A DNA stretch of 64,000 nt, from positions 124,001 through 188,000 of the forward strand of contig NZ_JAALDL010000005.1 in the NCBI RefSeq assembly GCF_011045095.1, given 5' to 3'. The position numbers and the translations under genes are program-made. This document shows, piece by piece, positions 45,246 to 53,427 of this stretch; position 1 is the stretch's first letter, and every line of letters begins with the position of its first letter. The notes below the pieces were generated by a model. That model searched no databases. It saw only the letters and a program-made list of their open reading frames with translations, and was not told the DNA's origin. Source of the stretch: Grimontia sedimenti. GTDB lineage: Bacteria > Pseudomonadota > Gammaproteobacteria > Enterobacterales > Vibrionaceae.

Positions 45246-46396
45246 GTGCTTCTTTCCTTGAGGAAGTCTGCCGGAACACCAACGCTTACCGCAAAAATAC
45301 GACGGTCGCGAGTTGGTCGGTAAATGCCTTTATCGGCAGTGTCTTGAATGTCATCAGCAATCGAAGAGTTTTTCCATCTAACGATCTTACCTTGAGCACT
45401 TTGTGCACTAGGGTTGACTGTGGCAACACCGATTGGCTCAACAAAGCCTGCACTGTATTCAAAAACCACCATGGTTTCATTTGGTAGAACGCCGGCATTC
45501 TGGCCGCGGTCTAATGAAATACGGTCGCCTTTAATACCCATGACTTGTGCAGTGGCTGGCATTTCTTTGAGAAGACGGGTAAGCATGATGTCGAAACTGC
45601 GTGAAGCCATCTCATTCAAAACAGCGCTAACGTCAGTATTGCTCGCGTAATTGAAACCACGATAGTAATCACCGTTGACGATCACAGAGGTGTATTCATC
45701 TTTATTGCGAACATCGAAGTTTGATACGCGGATTTTACCCACATTTGGGTAGCTGACTTTTTCGCGGGTGTAAGGGTCGATGACACCAGTACTGATTTCG
45801 ATAGCAGACTGGAAAAGCGACTTCTTGGCACCATACATCATATCTGCAGTTTTCAGCACATCGACTTTAAACAGATAATCTGTTTCTAGCTTGTTGCCTT
45901 TAGACAGTTTTTTGGCAACTGTTCCAGCACCTTCTTCCTGCAGAATTTCTTCCAATCCTGCATTGATCATTTGACTGTCGCGGGTCAGGATACGGAATCG
46001 GTTAACGCCTGCAAATTGGTTTTCCAGTGTGTTTTCCAGTGCCTTAACGTCATAGCTATTCATGCTGGTGTTTATCTGTTTAAAAACAGTGTCTACACCA
46101 CCATTGTTTTCTACTTTGTTTTGCACATCACCAAAGTACATTCGAATGGTTTTTTTTGCGAGTGGGCAACGTGAGTCAGCTTCGTTCGGCGTAAACTCAC
46201 AAAACTGCAGTCCTTGAGTGTTGAAGTAAGCAGGTACTTCAATGTCTGAATCGTTAAAGTCCAGAGCGGATTTAGCGATAATAAGGGACGAGTTTCCGTT
46301 TGTGCTCTCTGCTGAGTATGTCTGGCTAGCGCTGTTGCTCTGGCACCCAGCCAGAGCAACAAGAGCTACCAGACTAGCAAGTCTGGTAGGTTTCAT
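45227..46396 (-). CDS. CsgG-like outer-membrane lipoprotein
   Basis: 389 residues. Lipobox LAGC (Cys18). The central domain (about 95-285) resembles CsgG/FlgO-type proteins: NRFRILTRDSQMINAGLEEI, LETDYLFKVDVLKTADMMYG, and a final helix LNEMASRSFDIMLTRLL. The C-terminal part (about 287-350) has GIKGDRISLDRGQNAGVLPN, like the small beta domain found in FlgT-type proteins. CsgG forms the curli export pore, but whether this one forms a pore is not shown. It is coupled by TAATG to the gene before it. Confidence 0.72.
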   Translation of the reverse strand: MKPTRLASLVALVALAGCQSNSASQTYSAESTNGNSSLIIAKSALDFNDSDIEVPAYFNTQGLQFCEFTPNEADSRCPLAKKTIRMYFGDVQNKVENNGGVDTVFKQINTSMNSYDVKALENTLENQFAGVNRFRILTRDSQMINAGLEEILQEEGAGTVAKKLSKGNKLETDYLFKVDVLKTADMMYGAKKSLFQSAIEISTGVIDPYTREKVSYPNVGKIRVSNFDVRNKDEYTSVIVNGDYYRGFNYASNTDVSAVLNEMASRSFDIMLTRLLKEMPATAQVMGIKGDRISLDRGQNAGVLPNETMVVFEYSAGFVEPIGVATVNPSAQSAQGKIVRWKNSSIADDIQDTADKGIYRPTRDRRIFAVSVGVPADFLKERSTWTGQS

Positions 46397-47124
46397 TAGC
46401 CTTCAACCTTTTCTTCGATGATCTCGTCAATAGTTGCAATGCGCTCGATAAGTGCTTGCTCTTCATTGATCAGATCTTGAGCTTCAAGTGCGAGGTCTGC
46501 ACGATCTTCCATTTCAAAGTAAGCTTGAACGATTGGCAGATCGTCAGCGACTGATTCATCCTCAGCTTCTTCTGCTTCATCGTCGGAGCTCATTAGGTTG
46601 CCAAGGAAGCCTGTAGCATTCGTGGTTACCAGTTCTTGAGCGATAGCAGGGCCGTTATCTTTTGCAATGATTGCGATCTCAACGGCTAAGAGTCCCATTT
46701 CTGCCGCTAACTTAAGGTTTTCACTAAAAATGCTGTCTGTAGCTGCTTCATATTTAGCAATCAATGGACCGATTTTTTTGTTCTCAGCTTTGTCCGCATC
46801 ATACTCGTCAATGGCAGCTTTCAACTCTTGGTCATTCAGGTCAGCATTTGCTTCCATGAAGCCAATAATCTCGGCATAGTTTGCTGACAGTGTTTGGTAG
46901 TCATCCAGAACTGCACATTGACGCTCAGTTACAGCCAAAACGGCTTGTGAGGTTTTGTCTACCGCATAACCTGCAGGTGTAAAGGTATCTGTCATCTCAG
47001 AGCAGCGTGTCTGCAACTCTTGCGACCAAGCTTTACGGTCGAGTTGTGCAGACTCTTCACCTGTCATTTGACAGCCAGCGAGAGCGGACATCATAAGGCC
47101 TGCGATTAGCGTTTTTTTGAACAT
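46396..47124 (-). CDS. Lipoprotein, helical, acidic, unknown function
   Basis: 242 residues from ATG 47124, chosen because AAGGA lies 6 bases upstream and a lipoprotein signal follows at once (MFKKTLIAGLMMSALAGC, Cys18). The mature protein is alpha-helical and strongly acidic, with long Glu/Ala runs (DDEAEEAEDES) and no known motif. The stop overlaps the next gene's ATG (TAATG). Probably a periplasmic coiled-coil component of the envelope operon. Confidence 0.78.
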   Translation of the reverse strand: MFKKTLIAGLMMSALAGCQMTGEESAQLDRKAWSQELQTRCSEMTDTFTPAGYAVDKTSQAVLAVTERQCAVLDDYQTLSANYAEIIGFMEANADLNDQELKAAIDEYDADKAENKKIGPLIAKYEAATDSIFSENLKLAAEMGLLAVEIAIIAKDNGPAIAQELVTTNATGFLGNLMSSDDEAEEAEDESVADDLPIVQAYFEMEDRADLALEAQDLINEEQALIERIATIDEIIEEKVEG

Positions 47125-47137
47125 GATATTTCCTTTG

Positions 47138-48043
47138 TCAGAATGTACCTGAGAGACCTGCATCCCTCAGTTTTTTTAATAATTCCTTCTCAGCCATTTC
47201 CAACGCATCATTTTTGTCCGTTGAAGAGAAGGCTGTTTTTGAAACTGTTTTCTTTAGCCCGCCTGAGTAGGGACTGTTTCCATCAATTAAATTGATCTCG
47301 GCAGATGCTTTCCCAGCATATTTTTGCCCACTTTTTCCGGATTTTGATTTGGTTCTAATGAAAATAGTTAATGAGCTAGAGGCATCAATGAAGCGATTAT
47401 GGATAAGAGAAGTTGCAACCTGAGAGCTAAAAGGAAGGTTATCGCTTCTGACGTTAACTTTGCTGTAAGGGAGTTTTTTTCCCAGCAACTGAGCTGTATT
47501 TTCTATTTTAATACTCAGTTCTTTAGCTATTTCTGGTGATAAGTTAACCAATATTAGATGTTGTCTATACGCATCTTTCATATCTTCAACGGCAGAAGCT
47601 ATCGTAAAGAAAGACGACCAACTGGCATGGTCTATCGCGTTAACGCTACTCGTGGAAACCAGAATTTCATTAATGTTTGACGCTAAAGTGCTTGCCCATA
47701 AATCTTTTGATAAAGAATAGGTTATGTTGCATCCTTGGCTTCCGCATTCTTTATCAATAACAGACAGTGAGGGCATTAATACGGGTTCTGCAATACTCGA
47801 AACGTCTTGAGTGAATGAATTACTGATAAGGCCATCTATTTTCTTCGTATATAGCCTAGTATCCGAGCTTACCTTACTAAGCATGGATTGAGATAATCTC
47901 TGTTTGGCATCAATTAATGCTTCGTCTTCACTTTTACCAAAGCCAGAAACTTTTAGAGTGTTTTCATCCACCGCAAAAACAAAGTTAGGCAAAGAAAAAA
48001 ATGTGAGGACAAACAATATTGCGTATCGTTTCACAGTATTCAT
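47138..48043 (-). CDS. Exported SGFG/LPP20-type protein, first gene of the envelope operon
   Basis: 301 residues from ATG 48043, which begins a good signal peptide (MNTVKRYAILFVLTFFSLP, then NFVFA); an upstream ATG at 48076 would add 11 residues. Neither has a strong ribosome-binding site. The mature protein starts LKVSGFGKSEDEALIDAKQRL, the same N-terminal pattern as the SGFG protein at 43849-45245. Its last third is Lys/Ser-rich. It leads the eight-gene operon and lies 70 bases downstream of a putative CRP site. Confidence 0.75.
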   Translation of the reverse strand: MNTVKRYAILFVLTFFSLPNFVFAVDENTLKVSGFGKSEDEALIDAKQRLSQSMLSKVSSDTRLYTKKIDGLISNSFTQDVSSIAEPVLMPSLSVIDKECGSQGCNITYSLSKDLWASTLASNINEILVSTSSVNAIDHASWSSFFTIASAVEDMKDAYRQHLILVNLSPEIAKELSIKIENTAQLLGKKLPYSKVNVRSDNLPFSSQVATSLIHNRFIDASSSLTIFIRTKSKSGKSGQKYAGKASAEINLIDGNSPYSGGLKKTVSKTAFSSTDKNDALEMAEKELLKKLRDAGLSGTF

Positions 48044-48112
48044 TGTAAAGAAAATAAAAAGGGATTCTATGTCCATATTGAATCACTTTGAAGCGTTCTA
48101 TTATTTATTTCA

Positions 48113-48128
48113 TGTGACTGCCATCACG
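48113..48128 (-). promoter_or_regulatory. Putative CRP binding site upstream of the envelope operon
   Basis: TGTGA-CTGCCA-TCACG matches the CRP consensus TGTGA-N6-TCACA at 9 of 10 fixed positions. It lies 70 bases upstream of the first gene start (48043) and about 320 bases from the DHH gene in the other direction. Confidence 0.5.
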
Positions 48129-48445
48129 CAAACTAAATAGTTTCAATGTAAGAAAATCTAGGTCCTAAAGTATATTATTCTGTATTCATTTTCTTTCATT
48201 GAAAATACAATTTATCTCGCAGTTTGTTTTCTGATTTTACAAATTTTTCAAGTGTGAAAAATTAATTGATTTCTCTATCAATAACTCCGATGATGGTTTT
48301 TAAGTCATCATCTACCGCTCAAATTACCTCTTAAGCGCCTCCCCAAGTTGCAGAACCGGGCATTCGTCTTATTCTTAAAGTATGTCGCAACATCTAGAAC
48401 AAGAAACACATCGGGGGCTATCCCTCGCCTATGGGAGTGAAACAA
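48129..48445. other. Intergenic region between the envelope operon and the DHH gene
   Basis: AT-rich. It contains a 9-bp inverted repeat (AATTTTTCA 48242-48250 with TGAAAAATT 48255-48263) that could be an operator. No gene is supported. Confidence 0.4.
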
Positions 48446-49378
48446 ATGCCGGAAAGACGATATCGTCTTATCACACGAAGTGACTTCGACGGATTGGTAT
48501 GTGCGGTGCTGTTAAAGCACATCGATTTGATTGATGAGATCAAATTCGTACATCCAAAAGACATGCAGGACGGGGTCGTTGAGATCACCGAGTATGACAT
48601 CACGACCAACTTACCTTACAACGCAAAAGCACACCTCTGTATCGACCACCATGCTTCTGAGATGATTCGTAACCAGGAGCTTAGCGCCAACCACATCATT
48701 GACCCAGATGCCCCTTCAGCAGCACGCGTAGTGTGGAAACATTTTGGTGGAGAAAACACATTCCCGGACGCTTGGGAAGAAATGATGGAGGAGGTTGATA
48801 AGGGGGACTCTGCGCAATATACAAAAGATGAAGTGCTCTATCCGGAGGGGTGGGGATTACTGAACTTCATCATGGACTCCCGAACAGGCCTTGGGCGTTT
48901 CAGAGAGTTTCGAATCTCTAACTACGAATTGATGATGGATTTGATTGATTACTGCAAAGACAAATCTATTGCAGAGATAATGGCACTTCCAGATGTCAAA
49001 GAGCGCGTTGACCTCTATTTCAGCCATCGCGAGAAGTTTCAGGAGCAAATCAGGCGTTGTGCTTCAGTGTGTGGGAATCTAGTGGTTCTGGATCTACGAA
49101 GAGAAGACACAATATGGGCAGGGAATCGCTTTGAAATCTATGCCCTTTACCCACAATGCAATATCTCCGTGCATGTGTTGTGGGGCTTCCAGAAGCAAAA
49201 CACCGTGTTTGCGTGTGGCAAATCTATCTTTGATAAGTCATCACAGACAAATATTGGCGAGTTGATGCTGAAATATGGCGGTGGTGGCCACGAAAATGCC
49301 GGCACCTGTCAGGTGCCAAATGAAATGGCCGCACAGATTGAAGATGAACTCATCGTCCAAATCAACAAAGATGGGTAG
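48446..49378 (+). CDS. DHH-family phosphoesterase
   Basis: 310 residues from ATG 48446, which has GGGAG 8 bases upstream; the ATG at 48431 has no such site. The DHH domain has the metal-binding motifs RSDFDGL and LCIDHHASE, and the C-terminal DHHA1 domain has GGGGHENAGTCQ. The family includes exopolyphosphatases, nanoRNases, RecJ and cyclic-dinucleotide phosphodiesterases; this short form is closest to the uncharacterised stand-alone group. Cytoplasmic, single gene, followed by a terminator. Confidence 0.87.
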   Translation: MPERRYRLITRSDFDGLVCAVLLKHIDLIDEIKFVHPKDMQDGVVEITEYDITTNLPYNAKAHLCIDHHASEMIRNQELSANHIIDPDAPSAARVVWKHFGGENTFPDAWEEMMEEVDKGDSAQYTKDEVLYPEGWGLLNFIMDSRTGLGRFREFRISNYELMMDLIDYCKDKSIAEIMALPDVKERVDLYFSHREKFQEQIRRCASVCGNLVVLDLRREDTIWAGNRFEIYALYPQCNISVHVLWGFQKQNTVFACGKSIFDKSSQTNIGELMLKYGGGGHENAGTCQVPNEMAAQIEDELIVQINKDG

Positions 49379-49392
49379 CCATAAAGAATGAC

Positions 49393-49421
49393 AAAGCCCC
49401 TCAGTAGGGGCTTTCTTTTTA
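49393..49421. terminator. Bidirectional terminator
   Basis: AAAGCCCCT (49393-49401) pairs with AGGGGCTTT (49406-49414), followed by CTTTTT. It lies between the convergent DHH and HopJ-like genes. Confidence 0.85.
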
Positions 49422-49778
49422 ACTGTCACTTGGCTCTTTCGGGGATAGTGGTAGCCTGTCGAAAGACACGCCTTTCCAACCGGAATGGATGAAGTTGCGA
49501 ATGTTGAGATGATCTTTACCGCTTGGGTGCGCAAGAACATCTTCCCTGTAATACCTGCCAAAGCAAGCTAATACTGCGCGCTCATCCAGTCCATGAAGCT
49601 TACCAAAGGCAAATATCTTACATGAACCTGCGTTTTGACCTGCCTTGTTGGTCAAGTCACCGTTTATAAATTCGGCCGGTGAGTAATGGTAAAACCGGTC
49701 AATCACCGAGATGGTGTCTTCAAATTCAACAAGTTCAGGGGTGTTAGATAGCTTGAGTAAGAAATTACTGAGTTGCAT
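49419..49778 (-). CDS. HopJ-family small protein
   Basis: 119 residues. The conserved run of the 'HopJ type III effector' family is plain: FEDTISVIDRFYHYSP, FINGDLTNKAGQNAGSCKIF, CFGRYYREDVLAHPSGKDH and NIRNFIHSGWKGVSF. Despite the family name, members occur widely in free-living marine bacteria without type III secretion, and no secretion genes are nearby, so an effector role is unlikely. The real function is unknown. Single leftward gene. Confidence 0.88.
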   Translation of the reverse strand: MQLSNFLLKLSNTPELVEFEDTISVIDRFYHYSPAEFINGDLTNKAGQNAGSCKIFAFGKLHGLDERAVLACFGRYYREDVLAHPSGKDHLNIRNFIHSGWKGVSFDRLPLSPKEPSDS

Positions 49779-50091
49779 GATAGTCCTAACTGCTGATTGC
49801 TTAATGAACTGGCTTCTACTGCGAACCTATTCAGCTAGGTATCAGATTATTCGCGTAAAAACCTCGTTAAAGCATTTCCATAACGAAGTGTTTTAACAGG
49901 ATGATACATTAAAGTGAAGTATCAATTCTGTTTCCTTATTATGTTCGAAAACTTATGGCGGGTTGTCTTTAAAGTAAGGCAAAAATGAATCTGTTTCACT
50001 GTTGTTTTGTAAGATTGCGCTTGCTTTGGCATAGATTTAAAGCAGATTGATTTCAAAATCGTCAAACGGACTTTCTCAACGAAAAAAGGTG
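49779..50091. other. Intergenic region before tRNA-Ser
   Basis: About 310 bases between the HopJ-like gene and the tRNA promoter. No gene, hairpin or repeat is supported. Confidence 0.35.
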
Positions 50092-50120
50092 TTTACAGCT
50101 TTCGGAACTGTAGCTAATAT
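50092..50120 (+). promoter_or_regulatory. Promoter of tRNA-Ser
   Basis: TTTACA (50092-50097), a 17-base spacer, TAATAT (50115-50120), then a GC-rich discriminator (TCGCCGCAC). Transcription should start near 50127, just before the tRNA. Confidence 0.65.
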
Positions 50121-50133
50121 TCGCCGCACTTAC

Positions 50134-50224
50134 GGAGAGATGGCTGAGTGGTTGAAAGCACCGGTCTTGAAAACCGGCATACGTTAATAGCGTATCTAGG
50201 GTTCAAATCCCTATCTCTCCGCCA
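50134..50224 (+). tRNA. tRNA-Ser (TGA)
   Basis: 91 bases including CCA. Acceptor GGAGAGA pairs with TCTCTCC, the anticodon loop TCTTGAAAA carries TGA, and the long variable arm (CATACGTTAATAGCGTAT) is typical of serine tRNAs. Confidence 0.96.
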
Positions 50225-50613
50225 CATTAGAAAAGGCCGCTGAATTATCAGCGGCCTTTTTGCATTTTTAACCCTCGCAAGAGATAGGGTGCAGAACCCT
50301 AGACTCTCTGGGTTCAGCCGAGCGAAGCGAGACAACGTTGTCCGGCGAAGCCGAGTAGGCAACGGCCCGAAGGGCAAGGGAGCTTGCGACCGAGTAAATC
50401 CCTATCTCTCCGCCACATTAGAAAAGGCCGCTGAATTATCAGCGGCCTTTTTGCATTTTTAACCCTCGCAAGAGATAGGGTACAGAACTCTAGACCCTAT
50501 GGGTTCAGCCGAGCGAAGCGAGACAACGTTGTCCGGCGAAGCCGAGTAGGCAATAGGCAACGGCCCGAAGGGCAAGGGAGCTTGCGACCGAGTAAATCCC
50601 TATCTATCCGCCA
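50205..50613 (+). repeat. Tandem repeat units carrying copies of the tRNA-Ser 3' end
   Basis: The last 20 bases of tRNA-Ser (AAATCCCTATCTCTCCGCCA, 50205-50224) recur at 50396-50415 (identical) and 50594-50613 (one change). The units are 191 and 198 bases. Each holds the tRNA end, a terminator hairpin, AAGAGATAGGGT (complementary to the tRNA end), and a string of small hairpins with GAAG-type loops (GCGAAGC, GGCGAAGCC, GCCCGAAGGGC). No open frame. Confidence 0.88.
50231..50262 (+). terminator. Terminator after tRNA-Ser, duplicated at 50422-50453
   Basis: AAAAGGCCGCTGA (50231-50243) pairs with TCAGCGGCCTTTT (50248-50260), followed by T. An identical copy lies in the second repeat unit. Confidence 0.88.
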
Positions 50614-50656
50614 TATTCTGGAAGTTGGGCTGTAAAGCTGGATTTCATCAAGAATT

Positions 50657-50748
50657 GGAGCGGTAGTTCAGTTGGTTAGAATACCGGCCTGTCACGCCGG
50701 GGGCGCAGGTTCGAGTCCCGCTGGAGCGCCAGCCCGGCCGTTCCGCCA
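50657..50748 (+). pseudogene. tRNA-Asp (GTC) gene with a 16-base insertion, probably non-functional
   Basis: The 5' acceptor (GGAGCGG), D-arm and anticodon arm (CCGGCCTGTCACGCCGG) are those of tRNA-Asp. The T-arm (GCAGG, loop TTCGAGT, CCCGC) has one mismatch. The matching 3' acceptor (CCGTTCC G CCA, 50738-50748) comes only after 16 extra bases (50722-50737). The nearer CCA at 50729-50731 follows CTGGAGC, which cannot pair with the 5' acceptor. A hairpin with a T-run (about 50757-50787) follows. Confidence 0.72.
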
Positions 50749-50825
50749 ACGATTGAAGCCCTAGTCGAGAGACCGGTGCTTTTTTCTTATAGGCACCCCG
50801 GGAAGTGCTGCGCACGTGGGTTTTC

Positions 50826-51599
50826 CTACAATGTCTGAACATACTCTTTGGGTGTCAGCCCGAAGACTTCCTTAAACCTTTGCGAAAATCGCGCTTCAGA
50901 TTGATAGCCACAGGCAAGCGCAATATTAAGCTGTGAGCGGGAATTCTGCATGAGTGAGAGGGCATAAACCATCCGGACGTTGGTCAGGATATGGCGAAAC
51001 GACGTGTTTTCTGCAGCCAGCTTTCTCTTCAACGTCGCCGAGCTCATTGAAAAGTCGGCAGCAACGGATTCAACACTATGCACATTGCCCGGGTTCAGGC
51101 TCAGATAGCTCGCAAGTTTTTCGCTCAGAGATTTATCACTTCCGGGGAAGAGAAGGTGCAAAGCTTTGGCTTCCCGAAGTTCAGCGTAAAATGCCAACAG
51201 AAAGTGTTTTTGGGTTTCTTCAGACAGTGATTTTCCCGCCATTTCATACAAGATATCAAAACAGTACGCCAACTGCGGTGTGACAGAAAGACGCGGTTCT
51301 TCGGCTATTGGTGTTACCGAAGCATTGTTCTCGAGCCACTCGTTAGGCGGAGGCTCTAGAAAGGTCAGCGTTCTGGAAAAGAAATCGGTTTGTGAAGGTT
51401 CGTTGACGAACGTAAGGGTATGACTGGCCGGAACAACCAACCAGTCTTGTGAGGAATACTGACGAGAGCTATCTTGCCACCAAAGCTGTTTCAATCCTCG
51501 GTTTACCCAGATAACGGTAGGGGCATAGACAAGTACGTTTCGAAGAGGCTGTTTTGTTACGCCACGAAATTGCCCGTTTTTCACCAGTGCTCTCGTCAT
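50826..51599 (-). CDS. AraC-family transcriptional regulator
   Basis: 257 residues. The C-terminal double HTH (about 160-257) reads SVESVAADFSMSSATLKRKL and NIALACGYQSEARFSQRFKE, ending FGLTPKEYVQTL. The N-terminal half is a cupin-like sensor (WLVVPASHTLTFVNEP). It lies 9 bases downstream of the PEBP gene in the same leftward unit, so it may regulate or be regulated with it. The inducer is unknown. Confidence 0.9.
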   Translation of the reverse strand: MTRALVKNGQFRGVTKQPLRNVLVYAPTVIWVNRGLKQLWWQDSSRQYSSQDWLVVPASHTLTFVNEPSQTDFFSRTLTFLEPPPNEWLENNASVTPIAEEPRLSVTPQLAYCFDILYEMAGKSLSEETQKHFLLAFYAELREAKALHLLFPGSDKSLSEKLASYLSLNPGNVHSVESVAADFSMSSATLKRKLAAENTSFRHILTNVRMVYALSLMQNSRSQLNIALACGYQSEARFSQRFKEVFGLTPKEYVQTL

Positions 51600-51608
51600 C
51601 TCGATTCC

Positions 51609-52142
51609 TTATTCGTTCACATAGGTAGCGGTTAGCGTTGCTTTACCCAATGCAGAAGCATTCAACATGTATCCAATCAGCGCGTTGGAAGGGTTCTCCG
51701 GCAACGCCAGCTTTTCAGAAGGCAGTGCCCAAACCGTAAATTGATAGCGGTGCATACCATGACCTTTTGGTGGGCAGGCACCACCAAAGCCGACAGCGCC
51801 ATAGTCATTTTCCATCTCGCGTGCTTGTTTCAACTTGCCTGATGCACCTTGATTTAGCTGGGTGTTTGAAGCGGGAATATCGAGTGCCAGCCAGTGCCAC
51901 CATCCACTGCCAGTTGGTGCATCTGGGTCGTATACCGTAATCGCAAAGCTTTTGGTTCCTTCCGGTGCGTCTTTCCAGCTCAGTTGTGGTGAGAGGTTAT
52001 CGCCTGAACAGCCGAAACCTTGGAATACAAAAGTATCTGCCATTCTTGAGCCTTCTTGAATGTCGCTACTGCTCAGGGTAAATGCTTGGCTATTAAACGC
52101 AGCGGCGGCCAAAAGTGGGGCGATAAGTGTCAGTTTCATCAT
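51609..52142 (-). CDS. Exported YbhB/YbcL-type (PEBP, Raf-kinase-inhibitor-like) protein
   Basis: 177 residues from ATG 52142, which follows AAGGAG by 4 bases. Signal peptide 1-21 (ending NSQAF). The phosphatidylethanolamine-binding protein fold shows in NLSPQLSWKDAPEGTKSFAI, VYDPDAPTGSGWWHWL and GACPPKGHGMHRYQFTVWAL. Bacterial members are periplasmic or cytoplasmic, with no settled activity. Two-gene unit with the AraC regulator. Confidence 0.9.
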   Translation of the reverse strand: MMKLTLIAPLLAAAAFNSQAFTLSSSDIQEGSRMADTFVFQGFGCSGDNLSPQLSWKDAPEGTKSFAITVYDPDAPTGSGWWHWLALDIPASNTQLNQGASGKLKQAREMENDYGAVGFGGACPPKGHGMHRYQFTVWALPSEKLALPENPSNALIGYMLNASALGKATLTATYVNE

Positions 52143-52205
52143 GATTCTCCTTGTCAATAAGTGGAACCATGATGCGGATTCTAGATAGGACTTTATTTAC
52201 ATTAA

Positions 52206-52242
52206 AGCTCAATATTCGAAACTTAGATAGGAATATTGAGCT
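52206..52242. terminator. AT-rich hairpin between PEBP and CorA genes
   Basis: AGCTCAATATT (52206-52216) pairs with AATATTGAGCT (52232-52242). On the minus strand it lies 32 bases after the corA stop and is followed by TTAATGTAAA. It may be a terminator or an operator of the PEBP gene. Confidence 0.4.
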
Positions 52243-52273
52243 TATTGGTGATTTCTGGGCGCTTTTAGAATGC

Positions 52274-53230
52274 TCACAACCATCCCTTCTTCTTGAAATA
52301 AACCAAAGGCGCAACACCAGAGGCGATCATCAATCCGATCGCAAAGGGGAAGCCATATTTCCATTCCAGCTCCGGCATAAAGTGGAAATTCATCCCATAT
52401 ATACTGGCGACCACCGTCGGTGGCAGGAAAACAACCGCTGCAATTGAGAAGATCTTGATGATCTGGTTTTGCTCGATGTTGATAAAACCCTGCGTCGAGT
52501 CCATCAGGAAGTTGATTTTGTCGAACAGGAAGGTGGTGTGGGACATCAAAGCGTCAATATCCCGGCCGATTTCGTGTAACGTTTCTCTGTGCTCGTTTCT
52601 GCTTTGCAGATGGCGAAGCAGGAAGGAAATCGCACGTTGGTTATCCATCAAACAAAGGCGCACTTTTCCGTTACTGTCTTCAAGCTTTGCCAATTGCTCA
52701 ATGCTTTCTTCCAAATCGGAATCGTCATCTTCAAGCACAGCATGGCTGACTTTTTCCAACTCACGGTGCAAGTCTTCCAGCGTATCCGCATGGTTTTCGA
52801 CTTTCTGCTCCAGCAAAGTCACTAAAAGGGTTTCTACATCTTTGCATCGAACTTGTCGCCGTCTTGCGCGAAGCCTGAGTAAGCGAAAATCGGCAACGTC
52901 GCCATCACGAATGGTTATCAGACGTTCGCTCTGCAAAATACAGGCGACGGTGACTGTGGTGTGCCGTCCTTCACTTTTTGATAGAAACAGAGAGTGAACA
53001 TGCAGGCCACTCTTGTCAGCGAAGTATCTGGCAGAAGTCTCAATCTCCTCAACATCATCCGATTCAGGTAAATCGATGCGCAGCAGAGAGCTGACGAGTT
53101 CGCGTTCCGTATCGGTGGGATCGTGTGCATCTATCCATTTGGCCTGTTCCACCAACTGTTTGAGGTCAGCGTTTTCCCCAACAGGAATTTCCGTAATCGC
53201 GCCAGATTCAATCGTAAACAAACGCAGCAT
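52274..53230 (-). CDS. corA: CorA-family divalent metal ion transporter
   Basis: 318 residues. A large soluble N-terminal domain and a coiled-coil stalk lead to two C-terminal helices (about 258-280 and 291-310) with the pore signature YGMNFHFMPE between them. It forms a pentameric channel for Mg2+, and often Co2+ or Ni2+, in the inner membrane. The GMN motif confirms the family; ZntB-like relatives lacking the exact length cannot be excluded. AAGGGG precedes the ATG. Confidence 0.9.
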   Translation of the reverse strand: MLRLFTIESGAITEIPVGENADLKQLVEQAKWIDAHDPTDTERELVSSLLRIDLPESDDVEEIETSARYFADKSGLHVHSLFLSKSEGRHTTVTVACILQSERLITIRDGDVADFRLLRLRARRRQVRCKDVETLLVTLLEQKVENHADTLEDLHRELEKVSHAVLEDDDSDLEESIEQLAKLEDSNGKVRLCLMDNQRAISFLLRHLQSRNEHRETLHEIGRDIDALMSHTTFLFDKINFLMDSTQGFINIEQNQIIKIFSIAAVVFLPPTVVASIYGMNFHFMPELEWKYGFPFAIGLMIASGVAPLVYFKKKGWL

Positions 53231-53387
53231 AATGACCCCTTAGCAATGCGGCAAATAAGAAAAAAGTGCAGGGCTGTGTTTTAATTCTGTGTTCAGATGG
53301 TGCTGACATTCAAGGTAAGGCGTGGGTATTGGCGTATACGTCACAGTAGAAAGACAGTTTGAATCGGGTGTTACTGAGGTGATTTTC

Positions 53388-53409
53388 AGGCTGGCGGAGC
53401 CGCCAGCCT
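53388..53409 (-). terminator. GC-rich hairpin after the solute-binding/L12 fusion gene
   Basis: AGGCTGGCGG (53388-53397) pairs perfectly with CCGCCAGCCT (53400-53409). It lies 18 bases after the gene's stop on the minus strand. A U-tract is lacking, so the stop may be weak. Confidence 0.5.
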
Positions 53410-53427
53410 TACTGATTGGTTTACGTT

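Noticed and set aside
49419-49778. Type III secretion effector, suggested by the HopJ name
   Set aside because: There are no secretion genes nearby, and the family is widespread in bacteria without type III secretion. The name is historical.
50205-50613. attL/attR sites of an integrated element at tRNA-Ser
   Set aside because: The repeats lie only about 195 bases apart, and no integrase or cargo sits between them. Reported as tandem repeats instead.
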